This document shows, one piece after another, positions 1-5,578 of a stretch of 6,643 bases of DNA. The position numbers and the translations under genes are program-made. This DNA is from Desulfobacteraceae bacterium (GTDB lineage: Bacteria > Desulfobacterota > Desulfobacteria > Desulfobacterales > Desulfobacteraceae), in contig JAAEMC010000738.1 of NCBI GenBank assembly GCA_024225895.1, positions 1-6,643 on the forward strand, in the 5' to 3' direction. The stretch's first letter is position 1; each line of letters starts with the position of its first letter. The notes under the pieces are model-generated. The model saw only the letters and a list, made by a program, of their open reading frames with translations. It ran no database searches and was not told where the DNA came from.

Positions 1-571
1 AATGAGCCGGCGCTTTAATATTCCCGTCTATATAAATGAAAAGACATTTCAGGCCTGTTCTTCCAGTCTTGGGAAGGTTGAAAAGCTTGAATTTTTTGAG
101 TGCGGCAGATCTTTTAATTTTAAAGATATTCAAATCAATCCTTTTTCCATTTCCCATGATGCCATTGATCCTGCCGGTTTGACCCTGGAATATGGAAACA
201 AGAAATTAGGCATTGCTACGGATTTAGGCTTGGCGACCACCCTGGTTAAAGAGCATTTAAAGGGGTGCTCCCTGCTGTATCTTGAGTCCAACCATGATCC
301 TAAGATGCTGGTTGAAGGGCCCTATCCCTGGCATCTGAAGCAGCGGATAAAATCCAGGACAGGCCATTTGTCCAACCCGGATGCCCGGGATCTTTTAGCT
401 GAACTTCAGCCCCACAATCAGGAACTGAAACATGTCATCCTGGCCCATTTAAGCGAAGAGAACAATACCCCAAATAAAGCATTGCAAACCGTTCGCCAAG
501 CCTTGAATGGTGCGGATATTTGTTTGGATGTTGCCCTGCCGTATGCCCCTGGTGAGCTGATCAAATTATAG
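1..571 (+). CDS. MBL-fold metallohydrolase, YycJ/WalJ-like (5' truncated by window edge)
   Basis: This is the C-terminal 189 residues or so of a metallo-beta-lactamase-fold hydrolase. The reading frame is open to the left edge, so the ATG at position 2 is probably internal. In the family this segment follows the metal-binding HxHxDH loop, which is not in the window. Visible family motifs, numbered from that Met, are Ser-His-Asp at 51-53, Thr-Asp-Leu-Gly at 73-76 (Asp74 is the likely bridging metal ligand), Glu-Ser-Asn-His-Asp at 95-99, Gly-His-Leu-Ser-Asn at 121-125 and His-Leu-Ser at 149-151, followed by Asn-Asn-Thr-Pro. This pattern matches the YycJ/WalJ group of cytoplasmic MBL proteins, proposed to be nucleases or phosphodiesterases; the substrate cannot be told from here. 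The C-terminus looks natural, ending at TAG. It lies on the opposite strand to the lactate cluster, with no evident functional link. Confidence 0.85.
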   Translation, partial: MSRRFNIPVYINEKTFQACSSSLGKVEKLEFFECGRSFNFKDIQINPFSISHDAIDPAGLTLEYGNKKLGIATDLGLATTLVKEHLKGCSLLYLESNHDPKMLVEGPYPWHLKQRIKSRTGHLSNPDARDLLAELQPHNQELKHVILAHLSEENNTPNKALQTVRQALNGADICLDVALPYAPGELIKL

Positions 572-587
572 AATTTTATATCCTGCC

Positions 588-848
588 TTGGTACTCCCGC
601 GCATGAGTTACTATGCCTGGTGTTCCAAACAGTATTATATCGGGCTTGCCAATATTATGGCCTGCGCTGCAGCTGAAGGGATCGATTCCTGCCCCATGGA
701 AGGGTTTGAAAAGGACCAGGTGGAAAAGGTCCTTCAAATTGATACGCAGCAGTCTGAGGTGGCTGTAATGGTAGCTCTGGGATACAGGGCCGGCGACCAG
801 ACACCGCGAAAAAGGCATTCCTTGGAAGATATTATTGAATATCGGTAA
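588..848 (+). pseudogene. Nitroreductase (NfsB-type) C-terminal remnant
   Basis: An 86-codon open stretch matches only the C-terminal part of an FMN-dependent NAD(P)H nitroreductase. It has the helix Ala-Trp-Cys-Ser-Lys-Gln-Tyr-Tyr-Ile-Gly-Leu-Ala-Asn (residues 10-22), then the family signature Gly-Ile-Asp-Ser-Cys-Pro-Met-Glu-Gly-Phe (31-40), then the beta strand ending Ala-Leu-Gly-Tyr-Arg (63-67) and the basic Pro-Arg-Lys-Arg tail. Family members are about 180-220 residues, so roughly the first 110-120, including most FMN contacts, are absent. The frame is closed by a TGA at 558-560, inside the upstream MBL gene. The first possible start (TTG at 588, or ATG at 603) has no evident Shine-Dalgarno sequence, and only 16 bases separate the MBL stop from the TTG. 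I therefore read it as the remains of a gene cut by an old deletion, not a functional enzyme. The surviving frame has no stop, so the event may be recent or the piece may be a short expressed protein. Confidence 0.75.
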
Positions 849-3005
849 TTATATCTGTCCCTTTGAAAGCAACTCAACCAGATGCATAACTTTTATGGGG
901 CTTTGGCGCTTGTCAAGGCCCCCTCTTAACTGCAGGACGCAGCCCGGGCAGTCGGTTACCAGTAATTCGGCATCTGAGGCCTCAATATTATCCAGCTTCT
1001 TTTTCAGGATCTCTCTGGATATTTCCGGGAAATCAACGGAATAAGATCCTCCGAATCCGCAGCAGACATCTTCATCCTTTGAAGGAATATAGGTAAATCC
1101 AGCCTTTTGGATCAAGGCTCTGGGCTGTTCTGTCACTTTTAATCCCCGGCACAAATGGCAAGGGGCATGATACGCCACTTTTTTTGCAGCAGTGGGTTTG
1201 TGATCGTCTAAGGGATAGACCTTATCCATAAAAGATGAAAAATCAATGATTTTTCTGGTAAATGATTTAAGCCCGGCAGGGTCTTCTTGAGCTTCTTTAA
1301 AGATCTTTTGATAATTGTGGATTAAATGTGATGCGCAGGAAGCGCAAAGAGTCACAATATAATCTACTTTTTCATCCTTGAATGCACGGATGTTTTGAAG
1401 TGCTATTTTTTTGGCAGTATCTTCTTCTGCCGCCATCATGGCCGGCAGGCCGCAGCAGGTCTGGTCCATGGGGAAACCGGTCTGGATTTTCGCATTTTGC
1501 AATAATGTTAAAAGCGCTTTTCCCTGTTCCGGGTAGATAAAATCAATGGCACATCCGGCAAAAAGCGCAACTTTAAGACTTGGATTTGAAATGGCTTGAT
1601 GCAACTTTTCCCATTGGTCGCGCAGAGGTCTTTTGGCAATCACCGGAAGACTTCTGAATCCATGGTCCTTTTCCAAAAAAGAGGGCAAATGCCGGATCAA
1701 GGGAGCCCCTTTGGTAAATGGTTTTTGCGCTAGATGGGATTGCCTTATAAGAAAATGAAAAAGCTTCCTGTTTTTCATCACCTTTGACAACACCCAATTT
1801 TTAACCGGTTTTTTCCCATCCTGTTTTAGAATTTGCGCATAGGTTTTCTTAATCAAATGGGGAAGATCGATACCAACGGGGCAGATTTCCTTGCAGGCCT
1901 GGCAGTTGAGACAGTTTTTTACAATGACTCTGTCATTTTCTTTGCCATGGTAAAATAAGGTAAGAATCAAGCCAATGGCACCGATATAGACGTGGCCGTA
2001 TTTGTGGCCGCCCACCTTGGAATAGATGGGGCAGACATTGGCACAGGCACCGCATCTTATACACCGAAGACTTTGGGAGAATACCGGATCTTTGGACAAA
2101 GAGAGCCGGCCATTATCCAAAAAAACAATGTGCATAATTTTTTGCTTGTTTGGCGTGTTCAAGCATTGGTTGGTCCCTTTAATCCAGGTGACATAGGAGG
2201 TAATGGCCTGACCTGTGGCATTCCTGGGCAATAGTTTCAAAATAGTGAGGGTGGTTTTTAAATTTGGCACCAGTTTATCAAATCCCACCAGGGCCACATG
2301 AATTTTGGGAAGGGTGGTCACCAGTCTCATATTTCCTTCATTGGTGACAAGCCCCAGGGTCCCGGAGTCAGCAACTGCAAAATTGGCTCCTGAGATCCCC
2401 ATGTCCGCTTCCAGGAATTTGGGTCGAAGCTCCTTTCTGGCCACCTTAACCAGTTTATCAATATTTTCCTTGTCCAGTCGGGAATGGGTCTGTTTTTCAA
2501 AGAGTTCTCCCACCTGGTACCGGGAAAGATGGATGGCCGGCATGACCATGTGGGAAGGCCCCTCATGTTTGAGTTGGATAATCCATTCTCCCAGATCGGT
2601 TTCTGTGACTTCAAATCCCTTTTCTTCCAGATGATCATTTAAAAAGGTCTCTTCAGCGGTCATGGATTTGGATTTTATAATTGATTTGACCTGGTTGTCA
2701 GCAGCGATCCGGGCAATGATTTCATTGGCTTGGGCAGCATCCTTGGCTCTGTGGACAATGGTACCCGCTTTTTGGGCATTGCGTTTGAACTCATCAAATA
2801 AGGTTTCCAAAAAGGGAATCAGCCGGTCTTTATTTTCGGCTATAAGATCCCGGATTCCTTCAAAATCAATTCCTTCATAAACGGTCGGCCGGTTTTCTCT
2901 GTACACGGTATTGAATTTATCCAGAGCAGACCGCAAAAATGAATCTTCAAGGGCTTCGTGAAGCTGCTTTTTATAGGTTTTCATGTCCTTTGGAGTTTTG
3001 ATCAT
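849..3005 (-). CDS. LutB-LutA (LldF-LldE) fusion, lactate-oxidation iron-sulfur protein
   Basis: A 718-residue cytoplasmic protein joins two subunits of the LutABC (LldEFG) L-lactate oxidation system, which converts lactate to pyruvate. Residues about 70-300 are the LutB-type LUD domain, with Ala-Asp-Ser-Gly-Thr-Leu-Gly at 212-218 and Asn-Glu-Gly-Asn-Met-Arg-Leu at 222-228. Two ferredoxin-type 4Fe-4S motifs follow (Cys315, 318, 321, 325 and Cys365, 368, 371, 375, each ending CysPro). After a linker of about 100 residues come two LutA/HdrB-type CCG domains. The first is Cys485, CysCysGly 517-519, Cys554/Cys557 (spacing CX31CCGX34CXXC). The second is Cys616, CysCysGly 648-650, Cys686/Cys689 (CX31CCGX35CXXC). 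All cluster ligands are present. The ATG has an AAGGAGG eight bases upstream, inside the end of lutC. It is the last gene of the cluster and ends directly against the convergent nitroreductase remnant. Such fusions are known in Desulfovibrio; a glycolate or other 2-hydroxy-acid role is possible. Confidence 0.95.
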   Translation of the reverse strand: MIKTPKDMKTYKKQLHEALEDSFLRSALDKFNTVYRENRPTVYEGIDFEGIRDLIAENKDRLIPFLETLFDEFKRNAQKAGTIVHRAKDAAQANEIIARIAADNQVKSIIKSKSMTAEETFLNDHLEEKGFEVTETDLGEWIIQLKHEGPSHMVMPAIHLSRYQVGELFEKQTHSRLDKENIDKLVKVARKELRPKFLEADMGISGANFAVADSGTLGLVTNEGNMRLVTTLPKIHVALVGFDKLVPNLKTTLTILKLLPRNATGQAITSYVTWIKGTNQCLNTPNKQKIMHIVFLDNGRLSLSKDPVFSQSLRCIRCGACANVCPIYSKVGGHKYGHVYIGAIGLILTLFYHGKENDRVIVKNCLNCQACKEICPVGIDLPHLIKKTYAQILKQDGKKPVKNWVLSKVMKNRKLFHFLIRQSHLAQKPFTKGAPLIRHLPSFLEKDHGFRSLPVIAKRPLRDQWEKLHQAISNPSLKVALFAGCAIDFIYPEQGKALLTLLQNAKIQTGFPMDQTCCGLPAMMAAEEDTAKKIALQNIRAFKDEKVDYIVTLCASCASHLIHNYQKIFKEAQEDPAGLKSFTRKIIDFSSFMDKVYPLDDHKPTAAKKVAYHAPCHLCRGLKVTEQPRALIQKAGFTYIPSKDEDVCCGFGGSYSVDFPEISREILKKKLDNIEASDAELLVTDCPGCVLQLRGGLDKRQSPIKVMHLVELLSKGQI

Positions 3006-3008
3006 GGC

Positions 3009-3563
3009 CTATGCCTCCTTCAATAATGCGATGTGAAGTTCAACAGGTCCATGAACCCCTATGGCCAAAACCCTTTCAATATCCGCTGTCCGGCTGGCGC
3101 CGGTGATAAACGCGGCAAAAGAAGGCGTGTCATTTTTTAAAATTTTATCCAGGTTATGTTCAATGGCTTCAGTATCCTGGTTGATTTTAGATATGGGCAG
3201 CATGGCAATATGGATTTGGGCCAGCATGGTGGCAATACGGATTTCTTCCGAATTTGATACCAGCATCAAGGTGCCTGTTTCAGCGATGCCGTAATTGGCC
3301 CAGGTTAAGGAAATATCCAAGAAAGAGGCTTGTTCGCGCAAAGGGGATTCCAAAAACGTCAACTTTTCAGACTTGCACAGATCCGATATCAGATCCCGGT
3401 CCTTTGAAGAAAGGCCGGGGCAGGCCAGGGTGTTCATCTGTTTTTTATTGGCAATACCCGCTGTATATTGGATGGCATCGGATGCTGAGCCCATTTCACG
3501 GACAATGGTTCCGACAGCTTCAGCCTTTTGTGTGAACAATTGGATTAGTTTTTTGTTTTCCAT
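3009..3563 (-). CDS. lutC: LutC / LldG, LUD-domain lactate utilisation protein
   Basis: A 184-residue soluble LUD-domain protein, the third component of the LutABC (LldEFG) L-lactate oxidation complex; LutC has no iron-sulfur motif, and none is seen here. Diagnostic segments are Gly-Ile-Ala-Glu-Thr-Gly-Thr-Leu (92-99), Glu-Glu-Ile-Arg followed by Gln-Ile-His-Ile (106-119), and a C-terminal block Ile-Thr-Gly-Ala-Ser-Arg-Thr-Ala-Asp-Ile-Glu (153-163) leading into Ile-Gly-Val-His-Gly-Pro (168-173), which is highly conserved in LutC. The length is slightly short of the usual 200-240, with the N-terminal part compact. The gene starts 15 bases after the dctM stop and ends 3 bases before the lutB-lutA start. 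The ATG at 3563 has only a weak, A-rich leader; the nearest GGA is 18 bases away, too far to serve. Translation may therefore depend on coupling from dctM. Its exact biochemical role is not settled in the literature I know. Confidence 0.95.
   Translation of the reverse strand: MENKKLIQLFTQKAEAVGTIVREMGSASDAIQYTAGIANKKQMNTLACPGLSSKDRDLISDLCKSEKLTFLESPLREQASFLDISLTWANYGIAETGTLMLVSNSEEIRIATMLAQIHIAMLPISKINQDTEAIEHNLDKILKNDTPSFAAFITGASRTADIERVLAIGVHGPVELHIALLKEA
3014..3020 (-). promoter_or_regulatory. Strong Shine-Dalgarno of the lutB-lutA fusion
   Basis: On the minus strand AAGGAGG lies eight bases before the ATG at 3005-3003 and overlaps the last codons of lutC. It fixes the start of the fusion gene and suggests efficient, translationally coupled initiation. 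It is the best ribosome site in the cluster. Confidence 0.85.
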
Positions 3564-3578
3564 TATTTTGTCTTTTTT

Positions 3579-4964
3579 TTATCCGTAAGCCACCGATGGC
3601 AGCCAAATGACCAGCTGGGGCCAGAGAATTATGATCACCAGGCCAATAAGCTGGAGAATGATAAAGGGAACTACGCCTTTATAAATATCGGTCAGTTTGA
3701 TTTCCGGCGGGCAGACGCCTTTCAGATAAAAGAGCGCAAACCCCACCGGCGGGGTTAAAAATGAGGTTTGAAGACTCACTGCAATGAGCATGACAAACCA
3801 GACCAGTTCCGGGTTGTCGACCACGCCGTGGCCGTCAATTTCAAATCCCAATGAGGATACCACCGGTGCTATCAGGGGCAGAACGATAAGGGTAATCTCA
3901 ATCCAGTCCAGGAAAAATCCGAGTATAAACACAGCCCCTAATATAACCAGCATAATACCGTGGGGACCAAAAGGAAGACCCGTCAGAGCCCTTTCAATGA
4001 GCTCATCTCCGCCAAGGCTGCGCAGTACCAAAGCAAAACAGGTGGCGCCAAGGAAGATGGCAAATATATAGGCTGTGGTATTAAAACAGGACTTCATAAC
4101 TTCAGTGATGACTTTCCAGTTGAGTTTTTTATTGGCTATGGCCAGCAGGGTTGCCCCTAAAGCCCCAACGCCGCTGGCTTCCGTTGGTGTGGTGATACCG
4201 GCAAAAATGGATCCGAGAACAGCAATGATAAGCAGCGCCGGTGGCAGAATGCTTTTAAATATGTCCCAGAGGATCTTTAACTCAAGGGGTTTTCTTTCCG
4301 GGTCCAGGGGCGCTGCATCAGGGTTTATCAGGCAGAAAATCAGGATATAGGTGATGTAGAGCAGTCCTAAAATGATACCGGGAATCACAGCTCCCATGAA
4401 AAGATCGCCCACAGACAGTCCGAGCTGGTCAGCCATTATTACCAGCATAATGCTGGGCGGGATCAGAATTCCCAGGGTTCCGGACCCTGCAATGGTGCCC
4501 AAAGCCAGGGTTTTGGAATATCCCTGGTTCATCATGGCCGGAAGAGATAGAAGTCCTAAAAGTACCACTGAAGCCCCGATAATTCCGGTGGAAGCCGCAA
4601 GGATAATTCCGATGGTGGTTACGGTTACTGCCAGACCACCCCGGATGCTGCCAAACAGATTCTGCATGGATTTCATCAGTTTTTCGGCAATCCCGGACCG
4701 GTCCAGCATCAGGCCCATAAATATGAACATGGGCAGGGCCACCAATACCCAGTTATCCATGAATTTGTAGATCCGGTTGACCGACATGCCCAGGGTTAAA
4801 TAGTCCAGGCCGGTGGTGGTTCCAAAATAGATGTCACTGAAATACCCCACAAATGTGAACCAGACCGCAACCCCGCCCAGGACCCAGGCCACGGGAAACC
4901 CGGTGAACAAAAGGCTGATGAATGTCAGAAACATGCCAATGACCAGAACGTCATTAAATTCCAT
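3579..4964 (-). CDS. dctM: TRAP transporter large permease subunit DctM
   Basis: A 461-residue, very hydrophobic inner-membrane protein. It is the transport subunit of a tripartite ATP-independent periplasmic (TRAP) transporter, which moves organic acids inward on a sodium gradient using a periplasmic receptor. The length and about a dozen hydrophobic segments fit the DctM family. Typical conserved segments are Gly-Ser-Gly-Thr-Leu-Gly-Ile-Leu-Ile-Pro-Pro-Ser (160-171), the re-entrant-loop type Gly-Ile-Thr-Thr-Pro-Thr-Glu-Ala-Ser-Gly-Val-Gly (256-267), and Gln-Thr-Ser-Phe-Leu-Thr-Pro-Pro-Val-Gly-Phe (399-409) before Tyr-Leu-Lys-Gly-Val. These match the large-permease branch that pairs with TakP/FcbT-type receptors. 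The ATG at 4964 is three bases after the dctQ stop and preceded by AGGA with a six-base spacer. It sits between dctQ and lutC, tying uptake to the lut genes. The substrate cannot be read from this subunit. Confidence 0.96.
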   Translation of the reverse strand: MEFNDVLVIGMFLTFISLLFTGFPVAWVLGGVAVWFTFVGYFSDIYFGTTTGLDYLTLGMSVNRIYKFMDNWVLVALPMFIFMGLMLDRSGIAEKLMKSMQNLFGSIRGGLAVTVTTIGIILAASTGIIGASVVLLGLLSLPAMMNQGYSKTLALGTIAGSGTLGILIPPSIMLVIMADQLGLSVGDLFMGAVIPGIILGLLYITYILIFCLINPDAAPLDPERKPLELKILWDIFKSILPPALLIIAVLGSIFAGITTPTEASGVGALGATLLAIANKKLNWKVITEVMKSCFNTTAYIFAIFLGATCFALVLRSLGGDELIERALTGLPFGPHGIMLVILGAVFILGFFLDWIEITLIVLPLIAPVVSSLGFEIDGHGVVDNPELVWFVMLIAVSLQTSFLTPPVGFALFYLKGVCPPEIKLTDIYKGVVPFIILQLIGLVIIILWPQLVIWLPSVAYG

Positions 4965-4967
4965 TAT

Positions 4968-5498
4968 TTATCCTTTTTTTAATTGCACAATAATTCGCAT
5001 GGCCCGGGAAACAACAGCCACGGCCAAAAGCCCGAAGCTTGCGGGGATAACGCTTTTTATCAGCCATCTGAACGGCAGCCCCATGGGGGCATCTGACCTT
5101 TCGTTTACCCGGATGGATTCATAGACAAAATCCAGGCTCTGGTGGAAGATAATGACCACAAATGGCAGCAGCAAAAAGACGATGCCGAACAAATCCCAGC
5201 GTTTCTGCCATTTCGGGGTAAGGCGCGCATGGATAATATCCACCCGTATATGGCTGTCCAGGGTCATTGCATAGGATGCACCGAACATAATTCCCAATGC
5301 ATACAAATGCCATTGCAGTTCCTCGAGTATGACCAGGCCGTGGCCAAAGCCGTATCTTAAAATCACCTGAAGGATAATGACAAAAATGAGGATGCCGTTG
5401 GTCCACATGACCACATGGCCTATCCCCATAACTGTTTTGTCCAGGGTGTCACATATTTTAACGGAATCCGTGTCTTTGGTGTTGCTCTGAGTATTCAT
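4968..5498 (-). CDS. dctQ: TRAP transporter small permease subunit DctQ
   Basis: A 176-residue inner-membrane protein with four predicted transmembrane helices, at about residues 25-47, 59-78, 101-121 and 144-168. It is the small subunit that associates with DctM in TRAP transporters. The family hallmark is clear: Glu-Glu-Leu-Gln-Trp-His-Leu at the start of helix 2, then Leu-Gly-Ile-Met-Phe-Gly-Ala-Ser-Tyr-Ala, and Asp-Ser-His-Ile-Arg-Val-Asp-Ile just after it. I chose the ATG at 5498. GGAA lies seven bases upstream, and homologues begin with a short polar stretch like the Met-Asn-Thr-Gln-Ser-Asn seen here. The frame stays open upstream to a GTG at 5555 and an ATG at 5543, but both lie within the intercistronic hairpin and would add 15-19 unusual residues. 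The gap to dctP (80 bases to the chosen ATG) is the longest in the cluster. Confidence 0.93.
   Translation of the reverse strand: MNTQSNTKDTDSVKICDTLDKTVMGIGHVVMWTNGILIFVIILQVILRYGFGHGLVILEELQWHLYALGIMFGASYAMTLDSHIRVDIIHARLTPKWQKRWDLFGIVFLLLPFVVIIFHQSLDFVYESIRVNERSDAPMGLPFRWLIKSVIPASFGLLAVAVVSRAMRIIVQLKKG
4971..4975 (-). promoter_or_regulatory. Shine-Dalgarno of dctM
   Basis: AAGGA on the minus strand ends six bases before the dctM ATG and overlaps the final codons of dctQ, so the two membrane subunits are probably translationally coupled. Confidence 0.7.
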
Positions 5499-5532
5499 GG
5501 CAATGTTCCAAATAATTATTAATAAGTAAACA

Positions 5533-5556
5533 GGTACCGGCATCTTCGCCGGCACC
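5533..5556 (-). promoter_or_regulatory. Intercistronic hairpin between dctP and dctQ
   Basis: On the minus-strand RNA the arms GGUGCCGGC and GCCGGUACC pair over nine positions (eight Watson-Crick pairs and one G-U) around a six-base loop, GAAGAU. The stem is G+C-rich and sits 22 bases after the dctP stop, inside otherwise very A+T-rich spacer. The following sequence is U/A-rich but has no unbroken U run, so it is a poor intrinsic terminator. A role in stabilising the dctP message 3' end, or in partial termination giving more receptor than permease, is the likely use; this is inference. Confidence 0.65.
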
Positions 5557-5578
5557 CATAAATATTATTCAAACTGCC

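Noticed and set aside
563..576. Possible terminator after the MBL gene (AAATT, ATAG, AATTT)
   Set aside because: Only a five-pair A/T stem with no following U run; too weak to call.
812..823. Inverted repeat AAGG-CATT-CCTT, followed by a T5 run when read on the minus strand, as a possible lutBA terminator
   Set aside because: The stem is only four pairs and lies inside the nitroreductase coding remnant; likely chance.
2305..2634. Long + strand open frame (109 codons) opposite the lutBA gene
   Set aside because: It lies wholly within the strongly supported LUD domain coding sequence on the other strand, has no family resemblance and no ribosome site; a shadow frame.
3573..3580. A8 run on the minus strand as a programmed slippage site between dctM and lutC
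   Set aside because: It follows and touches the dctM stop codon, and both products are complete without any frameshift.
4372..4770. 132-codon + strand open frame opposite dctM
   Set aside because: Antisense to conserved DctM segments; its Ile/Met/Pro/Arg-rich composition is the complement of membrane-protein codons.
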